Source: JAGQPD01 sp020426865 (GTDB lineage: Bacteria; Planctomycetota; Planctomycetia; Pirellulales; Pirellulaceae). Taken from it: DNA of 64,000 bases. Below the pieces are notes generated by a model, which saw only the letters and a program-made list of their open reading frames with translations, did no database searches and was not told the DNA's origin. Of the stretch, positions 1 through 9,100 are shown piece after piece. The stretch spans positions 372,001-436,000 of the forward strand of contig JAWKTN010000006.1 of assembly GCA_041399065.1 (NCBI GenBank), given 5' to 3'. A program made the translations under genes and the position numbers. Within the stretch, counting starts at the first letter, position 1; every line of letters begins with the position of its first letter.

Positions 1-2
1 TT

Positions 3-1049
3 GACGCGGAAACCCGATCGGAACGAGACTTCGATCCGGCGCCTCCACTAGACCAACCTGCTCCGATCGATTCGGAAGGCGACCCGTTGCAGAAACTGGA
101 TACGATGCCCCGCTTGGAGGAAGCCGAGCCAAGTGAACGGTATCAGCAAGAGGCGGCCCCCGAGCTACGAGGGTTCGACTTTGATCGAAATGATGCGGCC
201 GATGCCGATGATTCGGCGGTGCCGGACAGTGGAAAGGACATTTACGACCGGCCATTGTCGCCATCTGCGGATATTGATCGCGGCAACGACGATCAGCCGG
301 GTGACGATGAGCCGGGTGACGATAACGAGGATTGCGATCGTACGTACAACAAACGGAACTGCTGTAAAGAATCGGAGGATTGTGCGGAGCAGTTGGAAAA
401 GCAGGTCAACAACCGATTAGCCAACATCAAGTTGGATGTATCACCGCGATTTGCCACCGAGGAGCCCGACCTGACAAAGGCGGACAAGAGCCGTGCGGAA
501 ACGATGGATAAGGCGGGGTACCGCGCGTGGACAGACCGGATGGGCCAGGTCATTGCCAATGGTCGCATGGAAAACCTGTCGTATGGTCGCGTGATCATTT
601 CCAAGGACGATGGTTCGACGACGTCATTACCGTACATGGACTTGAGCGATGATGATCTCTGTTTCGTCAACGCCTGGTGGGGTTTGCCGCCGTTGTGTCG
701 GCCACGAGGCGATAACGTCGCGAGAAGTTGGACGCCACTGACGTTTACTTGGAAAGCTACCGCATTGTGTCACAAGCCACTGTATTTCGAAGACGTCAAT
801 CTGGAACGTTACGGGCATTCGGCTGGCCCGATTGCCCAGCCGTTTGTTTCCGGTGCACACTTCTTCGCCAGTATCGCGCTGTTCCCCTACAATTCGACTT
901 TGCATCCACCGAATGAATGCATCTATACGCTGGGCCTATATCGACCCGGCAGCTGTGCCCCGTGGCTCGTCCATGCCTTTCCCTTGAGCGACACGGCAGC
1001 TTTGGCGGAAGGGGGCAACATCGCTGCGCTGATTGGCATCTTGCCCTAA
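3..1049 (+). CDS. Conserved planctomycete protein of unknown function, 5' end outside the window
   Basis: The reading frame is open from base 3, so the true start lies left of the window; TTG at 87 is only the first internal start-like codon. The visible N-terminal part is very acidic and low in complexity (many Asp, Glu and Pro). A short Cys-rich patch (NKRNCCKESEDC) follows, and the C-terminal half is denser in aromatic residues. The tail has features I recall from a planctomycete-only family: FEDVNLERYGH, PFVSGAHFF, PPNECIYTLGLYRPGSCAPW and a hydrophobic GNIAALIGILP end. No catalytic motif is visible. The acidic, Cys-containing make-up suggests an exported or envelope protein, which is inference. 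A strong hairpin follows the stop codon. Confidence 0.75.
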   Translation, partial: DAETRSERDFDPAPPLDQPAPIDSEGDPLQKLDTMPRLEEAEPSERYQQEAAPELRGFDFDRNDAADADDSAVPDSGKDIYDRPLSPSADIDRGNDDQPGDDEPGDDNEDCDRTYNKRNCCKESEDCAEQLEKQVNNRLANIKLDVSPRFATEEPDLTKADKSRAETMDKAGYRAWTDRMGQVIANGRMENLSYGRVIISKDDGSTTSLPYMDLSDDDLCFVNAWWGLPPLCRPRGDNVARSWTPLTFTWKATALCHKPLYFEDVNLERYGHSAGPIAQPFVSGAHFFASIALFPYNSTLHPPNECIYTLGLYRPGSCAPWLVHAFPLSDTAALAEGGNIAALIGILP

Positions 1050-1083
1050 TCGAGACAACTCTTTGGGAGCGATTGGTAAAGAC

Positions 1084-1109
1084 GGGCGGGGACCGTAAGG
1101 TTCCCGCCC
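1084..1109 (+). terminator. Hairpin after the first gene, likely terminator
   Basis: GGGCGGGGACC pairs with GGTTCCCGCCC across a GTAA tetraloop, an 11-bp stem with one G-T wobble. It lies 35 bases after the stop at 1049. The following bases are only moderately T-rich (TTGTCTGTT). Confidence 0.6.
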
Positions 1110-1321
1110 TTGTCTGTTAATCAATCAAGCATCGTCGTTTCTACTCTTCGCTCGAAATGACCCTTTGTCCGACCCTTTGTCCCAACTTTCGGAGGTCGCT
1201 GCGGATTTGCGGTGCTCTTGCCTGAGGTCTATAATGGAGGTCGATGGACAGCAACGCGACACGAATTGCGCTACAATAGGCGGGTTCGCGGATTTGAGCT
1301 GACTGGACAGTCTTCGAACAA

Positions 1322-1744
1322 ATGAGTTTCTTCGAGCGAGTGATGTCGACTGCGGATAGCGGATCGCGAAAGGCAACTGGGGCAGACCGATTCGACGAGG
1401 TCTGGAATGGAGTCTATGTCATGGACCCCATGCCAAATAACGAACATCAGACGTTGGCAACGGAGCTCGGAATTATATTTGGCGCATTGATCGACTGGAA
1501 TGGATTGGGGTGGACATTTGTTGGGGCCAATGTCAGCGATCGCGAACGAGATTGGACCGAAAATTACCGGATCCCCGATGTCTTGGTGTTTCTCGCTGAA
1601 ACGAAAGCCAAGGATTGTGGCACCCATTGGTGTGGCGGGCCTGATTTTGCCGTGGAAATCATCGGTACCGGCGACCATACGCCGCATCCCGATCAAGCGA
1701 CGATTGGGAAATGCAGACGCCTAACACGGTGTTTAAACTACTAG
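1322..1744 (+). pseudogene. Uma2-family (DUF820) protein, C-terminally truncated
   Basis: The 140-residue product has the N-terminal two thirds of the Uma2 restriction-endonuclease-like fold: DEVWNGVYVMDPMPNNEHQ near residues 25-43, YRIPDVLVF near 81-89 and CGTHWCGGPDFAVEIIG near 98-114. The Asp of IPDV and the Glu of FAVEI are the usual metal-binding acidic residues. Intact members are around 180-200 residues and continue with a helix and a Lys/Arg-containing strand. Here the frame changes to unrelated sequence (GTGDHTPHPDQATIG) and stops, so the C-terminal domain is lost. I read it as a decayed gene. It is followed by a second remnant at 1793, so this stretch is a gene graveyard. Uma2 proteins are numerous in planctomycetes and cyanobacteria, and their function is not established. 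Confidence 0.7.
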
Positions 1745-1792
1745 AGCGAGCGTATCCTCGAAATATGTCTCGCAAGGCCCGCAGTCGCCAGT

Positions 1793-1957
1793 ATGATTGT
1801 TACGGAAAAAGTTGCGATGCCACTTCGCGATCACTTTCGGGCACCTCTAGACGATATTCATTCAGGGGACGAACTTCACGGAAAGTGGCCGGCGATGGTT
1901 GTTCGGCAGCTCGCGGCCGGGCAATGGCCAAAACGGGCAAGGAGGCCACGCCGGTAA
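1793..1957 (+). pseudogene. Remnant of a DUF4058-like protein (first ~45 residues)
   Basis: A 54-codon frame starting at ATG 1793 reads MPLRDHFRAPLDDIHSGDEL from residue 9, then HGKWPAMVVRQLAAG. This resembles the N-terminus of DUF4058-type planctomycete proteins (PLRDHFRPP, a tryptophan/His segment, WPAMIVQQL). Members of that family are around 200-260 residues. After QLAAG the frame becomes basic low-complexity sequence and stops, so more than three quarters are missing. It follows the broken Uma2 gene by 48 bases. The match is from memory of the motif, not from a search. Confidence 0.5.
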
Positions 1958-2353
1958 GACACGGCGGAGCGATCCGGGTCGCACCGGTAGTGAGCCGGTC
2001 AGCGCGAATTGAGCGGGTCAGCGCGAAACGCTCCGCCGATCCCGGCTTAAAGGCATGCAACCCGAGTTCCGAGGACGGTGCGTTGTCCATGTGCTTGGGG
2101 ATCGTCTGGAGCTATGTATGCCGCGGCAATACCTTGTGGTTCGAGGTATTGTGGCCGCGAGCCAAAGTACTTCGTGCCAGCATTGACGGCAGTGCATGCA
2201 AGTCAGTACGTTGTCCAACGTCGGAATGTCGAGTCCGCAGTATCCCTGGCATGGGGGCGGTCGGGCGGTCGGGCGCGGTGGAACTCAACCTTGCACCGGT
2301 CAAAAGCTTCCTGATACACTCCCGGTCACTCAACGACAGGGAGGTCGCGTGCA
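1958..2353. other. Gene-free stretch with short repeats
   Basis: No credible gene is visible here. A 19-bp direct repeat (core GGTCAGCGCGAA) occupies 1991-2009 and 2010-2028, and a 25-bp palindrome of a dispersed family lies at 2127-2151. The last bases carry a GGGAGG Shine-Dalgarno sequence 9 bases before the ATG at 2354. Confidence 0.5.
2127..2151 (+). repeat. 25-bp dispersed palindromic repeat, copy 1
   Basis: Arms CAATACCTTG and CGAGGTATTG pair with one mismatch around TGGTT. The same 25-mer, with up to two differences, occurs at 43053, 43096 and 60067, in both orientations. This copy has further flanking complementarity (CCGCGG before, GGCCGCG after). Confidence 0.75.
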
Positions 2354-4000
2354 ATGACATCGGATTGGCCAATTCGCAGGAAGCTTTGGGTATGGGCGGC
2401 GTTGTTCGCTGTCACGTTGGCGGTCTTGTCGTTTAGTGGGTTACGTGGAGTGCATTCCTATCGCCAGCTGGCGCGCGGGATCAGTCAGCGTGCGGCGGAG
2501 TTGCCACATACGACGGCGTTGGCCGACCACGTTCGGGAGCTTCGCGTACTTTTGGAACGGATCAATAGTGCCTCACAGTCCACGACCAACCGCAACGCTT
2601 CGCAGTTGGACGTGATCCTGTTGCAGAAGGACTTCGACCGAACGATCGGGATGATTTCTGACGAGTTGGACAGTTACCGCAATGATTTACGCGGCAGGGG
2701 GGTGAGCGATCCACGATTTGTACGCACCGAGTTGGAACGGGAGACGGTGCGCAAGATCGAACAGGTGATCAATGAAATCCGCTTATTGGAGGATGAAGAC
2801 GTATGGCTTCCGTCGATTGGGTTGGACGATGTCGGCATGGAAGGGGCGATACGTGACTTACAGCAACTGACGAATGAGTTGCCCACGCATTTGCAGCAGC
2901 GGATGCACTCGTTTGCTGGCGACGTGCGCATTCAATACCGTACATGGATTGTGCTGACCTGGATCACTAGTTTCGTCGCAATATGCCTATTGGGTGTATT
3001 GACGGCGATGTTTTACCAGTGGATTGTCTGCCCGTTGAATCAGTTGATTGAAGGGTCGCGACGGGTGGCGGCAGGCGATTTCGATCATCGCATAACATTG
3101 TCATCTCGAGATGAAATGGCCGATCTTGCCAAAGCGATGAACGACATGACTGAGCGTTTTCAAGCGATCTATCGCGACCTGGATTTGCAGGTGCGCGAAA
3201 GAAGCCGCGAGGTGATTCGCTCCGAACGATTATCAAGCGTCGGATTCCTGGCAGCGGGAGTCGCTCATGAAATCAACAATCCATTGGCGTCCATTGCCTT
3301 GTGTGCTGAGTCATTGGAGCGGCGGCTACACAGTATAATTCAGGCCGATGACGCGTTACCGGACACGGAGCATAATCCAGACGTTGACGTACTACGCAAC
3401 TACTTGCGAATGATCCAAGATGAAGCATTCCGATGCAAGCAGATTACTGAAGGTCTGTTGGATTTCTCGCGAATGGGTGACGTTGAAAAGGTCGACACAG
3501 ACATGGTCGAACTGGTACAGAACGTGATCGATATGGTGGGCCACATCGGCGACTACAAGAATAAGCACATTCGCTTCGAAGGGTCCGGACGTGTGATCGC
3601 CAAGGTCAACGCGCAAGAAATGAAACAGGTCGTACTGAACCTATTGACCAACGGACTTGAGAGTCTGGAACTGGGCGGCACGGTACAGGTCTCGGTGGGA
3701 AAGGATCTTCACGGGACGAGTACCGGAGCGAACTGGAGCGTCGTGATTCGTGTGAAGGACGATGGTTGCGGTATCGAACGGGACGTCATGGAGCACATCT
3801 TCGAGCCATTCTTTACGCGCCGCCGTGACGGTCGGGGCACGGGGTTGGGACTTTCCATCACCCACCGGATTGTCAAGGATCACGGGGGGGAAATCCAGGC
3901 CCGTAGTTCCGGTGTAGGGAAAGGGTCGGAGTTTATTGTCAGTTTGCCCGCCACGGTAGCGACGAAGAAGGAGCTGAGTCATCGCCACAAAGCAGCCTAA
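2354..4000 (+). CDS. Membrane-bound sensor histidine kinase, NtrB/AtoS-like
   Basis: This 548-residue kinase has a membrane helix at about residues 11-29, a periplasmic helical sensor region rich in Arg and Glu, a second helix near 197-222, a HAMP linker (PLNQLIEGSRRVAAGDFDH), and HisKA and HATPase_c domains. The phospho-acceptor is His305 in AGVAHEINNPLASI. The N box is QVVLNLLTNGLESL, the G1 box VKDDGCGIE and the G2 box GRGTGLGLSI. The start at ATG 2354 is supported by GGGAGG 9 bases upstream. The response regulator behind it overlaps or abuts this gene's 3' end, so the two form one transcription unit and a cognate pair. The H-box type fits kinases that act on NtrC-class regulators; the signal is unknown. 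Confidence 0.92.
   Translation: MTSDWPIRRKLWVWAALFAVTLAVLSFSGLRGVHSYRQLARGISQRAAELPHTTALADHVRELRVLLERINSASQSTTNRNASQLDVILLQKDFDRTIGMISDELDSYRNDLRGRGVSDPRFVRTELERETVRKIEQVINEIRLLEDEDVWLPSIGLDDVGMEGAIRDLQQLTNELPTHLQQRMHSFAGDVRIQYRTWIVLTWITSFVAICLLGVLTAMFYQWIVCPLNQLIEGSRRVAAGDFDHRITLSSRDEMADLAKAMNDMTERFQAIYRDLDLQVRERSREVIRSERLSSVGFLAAGVAHEINNPLASIALCAESLERRLHSIIQADDALPDTEHNPDVDVLRNYLRMIQDEAFRCKQITEGLLDFSRMGDVEKVDTDMVELVQNVIDMVGHIGDYKNKHIRFEGSGRVIAKVNAQEMKQVVLNLLTNGLESLELGGTVQVSVGKDLHGTSTGANWSVVIRVKDDGCGIERDVMEHIFEPFFTRRRDGRGTGLGLSITHRIVKDHGGEIQARSSGVGKGSEFIVSLPATVATKKELSHRHKAA
3968..3983 (+). promoter_or_regulatory. Shine-Dalgarno and possible ATC start of the response regulator
   Basis: AAGGAG (3968-3973) lies 7 bases before ATC (3981), which is followed by GCC (Ala) and an open frame into the receiver domain. 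No ATG, GTG or TTG lies between the in-frame stop at 3975 and TTG 4011. Confidence 0.45.
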
Positions 4001-4010
4001 AGGCCTAAAA

Positions 4011-5342
4011 TTGTTGTTTGCCGACGACGAACCGTCGTTGCAAGAGTTGATGCGAGTCGAATTGCCTGGAATGGGGCACGAAGTGACGGTTTGTCCTGAT
4101 GGATTGACGGCTGTTGCCAGTCTGGAGATGAACACCTATGACTGTATTATCGTTGACCTCGACATGCCCGGACTGAACGGCATGGAAGTGATTGCCAAGG
4201 CCAAGCAGATGTCGCCCGATACCGAGGCCGTCGTCCTGACCGGCAAGTCGTCGATGACGACCGCCATTCAGGCGTTGCGGCATGGTGCGTTCGATTACTT
4301 GAGCAAACCGTGCAAATTCGTGGAAATCGAAGCGCTATTGCAGCGAGTGTCGCAAAAGAGAGAGCTGACCAATAAGTGTCGAGCTTTGCAGCGTAAGGTC
4401 GTCCAGCTGGAGGGCGAGCCACGCCTGATTGGTCAGTCAAGGGCCGTCGAACGCGTTCGCGAATTGATCGCTCGCGTCGCACCAACGAACTCCACCGTCT
4501 TGATTCTGGGCGAGACCGGTACCGGTAAGGAGCTTGCTGCTCGCGCCGTACACGAGCAAAGCCAGCGGGCCAACGGCCCGTTCGTGGCGATCAACTGTGG
4601 TGCCCTCCCGGAAACATTGATTGAAAGCGAGCTCTTCGGGCATCGAAAAGGGGCATTCACCGGCGCCGACGACCATCGCGTGGGATTGTTCGAAGTGGCC
4701 CATGGCGGCACGCTGTTTTTGGACGAAATCGGCGAGTTGCCCAAGTCGATGCAGGCCAAGCTGCTGCGAGTCCTGGAAAGTGGCGAGATCCGTCGAGTGG
4801 GCGACAACGTTGCCTTTCAAGTCGACGCTCGAATCGTCTGTGCAACGCATCGCGACCTCACCGAAATGGTGGACGCGGAACTGTTCCGTGAGGACTTGAT
4901 GTTTCGGATTAACACATTCGAAATCCGCTTGCCTCCCCTACGGGAACGAATCGACGACATTCCCGAACTTGCCGAGCATCTGCTGCGTCGGTTCCGCAAA
5001 CAGGGGCCAAACAATATCGCACCGTTCAGCCCCGATGCCATCGACGCGCTGTTGTGTCACGAATGGCCAGGGAATGTGCGGCAACTGGCCAATGTCATCG
5101 AGCATGCGACCATCCTGTGCGACGACTTTCCAATTACCGCCGAGCACTTGCCACGGTTGTCGTACGCGAAACGCGTGCATGTCGGTGTTAAAACGCTCCG
5201 TGAACTGGAGTTGGACGCGATCCACGAAGCCCTCGAGAGGAACGACGGCAATAAGCAACGTGCTGCCGACGAACTGGGAGTGAGTGTCAAGACGCTATAC
5301 AACAAGTTGAACCAGAATCAGTCACTGGAAAAATCAGCCTAG
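4011..5342 (+). CDS. NtrC-family sigma54-dependent response regulator
   Basis: The order is receiver domain, AAA+ sigma54 activator domain and Fis-type HTH. In the receiver the acidic pair is ADDEP and the phospho-acceptor is Asp49 in VDLDMPGLNG; the conserved Lys is in LSKPCKF. Walker A is GETGTGKE, the sigma54-contacting loop is GAFTGAD, and Walker B is GGTLFLDEIGE. The C-terminus (NKQRAADELGVSVKTLYNKL) is a Fis-like HTH. It should activate sigma54 promoters when phosphorylated by the upstream kinase. The coordinate used is the first canonical start (TTG 4011), which removes the first residues of beta strand 1. An AAGGAG Shine-Dalgarno sequence at 3968 points instead to ATC at 3981, giving ATKQPKGLKLLFADDE and a 20-base overlap with the kinase gene. 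The stop codon TAG coincides with the first bases of a palindromic element. Confidence 0.93.
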   Translation: MLFADDEPSLQELMRVELPGMGHEVTVCPDGLTAVASLEMNTYDCIIVDLDMPGLNGMEVIAKAKQMSPDTEAVVLTGKSSMTTAIQALRHGAFDYLSKPCKFVEIEALLQRVSQKRELTNKCRALQRKVVQLEGEPRLIGQSRAVERVRELIARVAPTNSTVLILGETGTGKELAARAVHEQSQRANGPFVAINCGALPETLIESELFGHRKGAFTGADDHRVGLFEVAHGGTLFLDEIGELPKSMQAKLLRVLESGEIRRVGDNVAFQVDARIVCATHRDLTEMVDAELFREDLMFRINTFEIRLPPLRERIDDIPELAEHLLRRFRKQGPNNIAPFSPDAIDALLCHEWPGNVRQLANVIEHATILCDDFPITAEHLPRLSYAKRVHVGVKTLRELELDAIHEALERNDGNKQRAADELGVSVKTLYNKLNQNQSLEKSA

Positions 5343-5469
5343 TGCTTTGTTCCCATTGGGAATTAGGATACGGCGAACCGCGTAGCCTCTCCCAGACCCT
5401 CACATGTGAGGGTCTGGGAGAGGCGGCAAAAAACGGTGCACCCTAATTCCCAATTGGAACAAAGCACTA
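5340..5469. repeat. 130-bp palindromic (MITE-like) element, copy A
   Basis: The outer arms begin TAGTGCTTTGTTCCCATTGG and end in the complementary GGAACAAAGCACTA; CCTAATTCCC mirrors GGGAATTAGG. Nested inside is a perfect 38-bp palindrome (5386-5423) centred on CATG, with arms starting CCTCTCCCAGACCCTCA. The left end provides the TAG stop codon of the response regulator. The same plan, and much of the same sequence, recurs at 16479-16607. Confidence 0.8.
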
Positions 5470-5810
5470 GTGCCTTGTGACACCGGAGAACTAGAGAGCG
5501 GTCGTTGGCCGCCTCCCTCGGACACACACCATGGGGAGCCTGCGGGTTTACTGTCAAAAATGGTTGCGTACAGGGCCCCCTCTCCCCCATAAGGAGTTGC
5601 GAAGGACAAGCAACGTATACATGTCACACTTTGCCGCAACTCCTTATGGGGGAGAGGGTTGGGGTGAGGGGGCGGAAGCGGAACCGGCCTCGCTTGCGCG
5701 ACATGGACCACGCGCCATTACGGGTCTCATTGAGAGTTTTTGACAGTCCAGCCTGCGGGAGTGGCAAATCGGAAGGCCGCGTCCTAATTCTTAGGTGTCA
5801 CAGAGCGCTA
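5468..5810. repeat. 343-bp palindromic element, copy B, interrupted by an insertion
   Basis: The outer arms TAGTGCCTTGTGACACC and GGTGTCACAGAGCGCTA match the family of copy A and share its terminal TA. CCTAATTCTTAG, as in the 16479 copy, precedes the right arm. The interior is replaced by a separate inverted-repeat unit at 5547-5749. Confidence 0.7.
5547..5749. mobile_element. Inserted 203-bp inverted-repeat unit with flanking 10-bp direct repeat
   Basis: The direct repeat AGCCTGCGGG is at 5537-5546 and again at 5750-5759. Just inside are inverted ends ACTGTCAAAAA (5550-5560) and TTTTTGACAGT (5737-5747). In the centre is a perfect 24-bp inverted repeat (5578-5601 with 5635-5658; core CCCATAAGGAGTTGCG). 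It has no coding capacity. The layout fits a small non-autonomous element that made a 10-bp target duplication. Confidence 0.6.
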
Positions 5811-6115
5811 GCTGAATTGTACTGAACGATCAATCCATCGCTTGATGATGAAGCGACGTGTAAGATAAATCAAGCAGGCTGTTCTTAGTTGCCGCTTGAT
5901 AAGAACACGGTAATGGGAGCCTTGGGGATCCCCTTATTGGCAGATCGACTCATCGATCTTGATCAGTTGTAGCGCCGTCGATCACGCTAAGGGCTCGCAT
6001 CGGCGTAACGGCTTTACAATCTTGTTACTTGTATCCCATCGTGCCTCCTGTACACTGCAAAACAGGAAGTGCTCGAATTAGTTCTGGGAACAGGTCGACG
6101 ATGGGGGAGGCAGTG
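5811..6115. other. Leader region before the giant protein gene, no gene seen
   Basis: This AT-richer stretch holds no supported gene. A GGGGGAGG Shine-Dalgarno sequence sits just before the ATG at 6116. A TTG at 6029 extends the frame but lacks a ribosome-binding site and would bury the signal peptide. Confidence 0.4.
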
Positions 6116-9100
6116 ATGTATGCCCGAGTTCTTGCTGTATTAACTATGGCTGGTTTGGTCATCTTTGGGGCGGTCACCGTGCAAGCTGCGGAAGCGACAG
6201 CCACGTTGCTGGAGGAACCCGCCATAGCCGATGCGATTGCACAGGCCATGCAGGCCGGAAACTACGCGGAAGCGCGACAGCAGATCGATCAACGAATCGA
6301 GGCAGGGGACGCGAACGCGGACTATCTTTGGTATCTGAAGGGGCGGTCGCTCCATTACGAAGGCAAATACGACGAAGCCGTCGCGGCTTTTGACCAATTC
6401 GCTGACAAGCATGCGGATAGTCCCTGGGCCCGGCGAGTTCGCTTTGCCAAGGCCGCGTCATTGGTGCGGATGAATGGCTATCGGCGGGCGGAGGAGATCT
6501 ATCGCGGCGAGGCCGAGGAACTGTTATCACCGGCACGGAAACAGTCCATTGCCAACGTCTATCTCGAGTTCGCCGACCGCTATTTCGAAAAACAGGACGA
6601 GCAAACTCCTCCCGACTATGCCAAGGCACTGGAGTTCTATCGACAAGCGGCAGAAATCGGGCCGGCCGACGATCGCAAGTTGGATGTCGCCATGCGAATT
6701 GCGAGGTGCCAACAGAGGCTAAACCAATTGGACGCCGCCATTGCGTTGTTCCAGAGTTTTGTTGCCGAATACAAAGACGATCCGTTGGCAATAGAAGCAA
6801 CATTCGAATTGGGACAATGTTATTTTGCAGCGCAGCGATGGGTGGATGCTCGCGTTACCTGGCAGGACCTGCTGTCGAGATGGTCGACCTCCGATTCAGA
6901 GAGAATCGCGGAGGCCACTTATGATCTGGCCCTTACTTACCAGTTGCCGCAGCCACCGTCGACACCAGCGTTAGACATGGGTGTCGCCGCGGCTCGTAAC
7001 TTCATTGAAAAATATCCGCAGCACCCGTGGCTCGGAAAGGCGTATTTGTTGATCGCTCAATCATACAAGTCGGTCCAAAGGATCGACGATGCTCAACGTG
7101 CGCTCGACGAATTCCTAAAGGACCAGCGAAATGCCGCCCGCGACGAGTACCCGGAATCGCTGTTCTTGCTGGGGCAATGTCAACAGTTGCGCAATGAGTT
7201 CGACGCGGCACTTGCGACGTGGCGGCGATATTTGCAGGATTTTCCGGCCCACCGTCGCTGGCATGAAGCGCAACAAGCAATCATCGACACGGAATACCAG
7301 ATTGCCGCAAAGGCTCGCCAGGATCGGCAGTACGACTTGGCACGCAATCAATTCGAAGCCTTCCTGACAAAGTATCCGCTCGATCACCGTATCAGCGAGG
7401 TGATGTATACCCTTGGTGAAATGCAATATCAGCAACAGCGGTGGCAGGCAGCTATTGACGATTGGCGAAATGTCGTCATGAAATTTGCAGACACTGACGT
7501 GGCGTCACGTGCGCAATACAGGATTGCCGTGACGTACGAGCAGCATTTAAGTCAGTTCGAGAAGGCGTTGGAAGAATATCGCAAAGTCGCGAAGGGGGCC
7601 CGTGTCCACGACGCACAGCAACGCATTGCGCAATTGATTGCCAAATCGATGGCGATCTGCACGGAACGAACCTTTCGCACCGACGAAATGCCTCAGGTCA
7701 AGTTGACGTGTCGAAATCTCGAGAGTGTGACGGTACGCGTCTATTCCATCGATTTGGAGACGTACTTCCGTAAAATGCATCTGGCGACGGGCGTCGAGCA
7801 GCTCGATGTTTCGTTGATTGATCCCGACATGACGTTTGAATTTCAGGTGCCCAACTACGAACGCTACCGCGAAGTCGTTGGCCATATCCCGATCGAAGGA
7901 CCGGATGCCGAATCCAACGGGCCAAGTGTTCGCGTCGTAACGGTCAGTAGCGATTCGCTCGAAGCGACCACGCTCGTGTTGCGCAGTGACCTCGAGGTTG
8001 TCTGTCAATCGTCGCGGGATGAAGTCTTTGTATTCGCCGAAAACTTGCGCACCGAGTCACCGTTTGCCAACGTCCGTGTGCTGGTGTCGGACGGAAACAA
8101 GGTGATTGAGGAGGGTACGACAAACGAACAAGGAATTTATCAAAAATCGTTAAACGAACTACAAACCTCCAACGATGTGCGGATCTTTGCCGTCGCGGAC
8201 GGGCACACGGCATCCAACGTGACATTGTTGCAGGGGCTGGAAGTATCACGAGGGTTGTCCGAAAAAGGATATCTTTACACGGATCGATCCGTATATCAGG
8301 CCGGGCAACCCGTCAACATTCGGGGAATCGTTCGTAGCGTGGCCGACGATACGTACCGTGTGGATGAGGGGCACGTATACGAGTTGACGATCACCGATCC
8401 TCGAAACCGGCACGTTTGGCAGGAATCGGTCCAACTGAATCGTTTTGGATCATTTCACGCCAGCTTGGTTTTGCCCGGTGCGAGTGTCCAGGGAACCTAC
8501 CGCGTTGGTATCGCGGACGACCGCGGACGTACTTATGAGGCTTCCTTCTTGGTTCAGCAATACACGCTGGAGAACATCCAATTCACCGTTGAAAGCGACC
8601 GGCAAATCTATTTTCGTGGCGAACCGATCACGGGAAAGATCTTGGCGCGGTACTACTATGGAGCACCGTTGGCCGATCGAGCGGTACGTTATCGATTGGG
8701 GGAAGGACGCATCTTTACCGGCCGGACGAACGCTGACGGAGAAGTCGCGTTCGAACTCGAGACACAAGCATTGCATGAATCGCAAGTCGTTCAATTTGCC
8801 GCGGAGCTTCCGGACCATAATCTATCGGTCGAGGTGCCGTATGTCGTGGCTGCTCAACAGTTTTCTCTGGCCGTGGAAACCTCGCGTAGCGTCTTTGTTT
8901 CGGGCGAATCGTGGGAAGTGGTCGTGCGTGCTGTCGACGCCGAAGGGAAACCGACCAGCCGTGACGTGACTGTAAAGGTGTTTCAACGTACGAACGTAAA
9001 CGGCCAAGTCGGCGAACGGTTGGTAAAGCTGACGAAACAGGCGACGACGGACGCCGGCACCGGCGAGGCCCGCATCGCGCTTTCGCTGGCCGACGGTGGT

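Noticed and set aside
1711..2436. 241-codon open frame covering the remnant region
   Set aside because: It has a composition rich in Arg, Ser and Cys without domain features, overlaps the DUF4058-like remnant and the kinase start, and contains the dispersed palindrome.
5505..5825. Open frame across the palindromic elements
   Set aside because: Its sequence is made of inverted repeats; no protein family features are seen.
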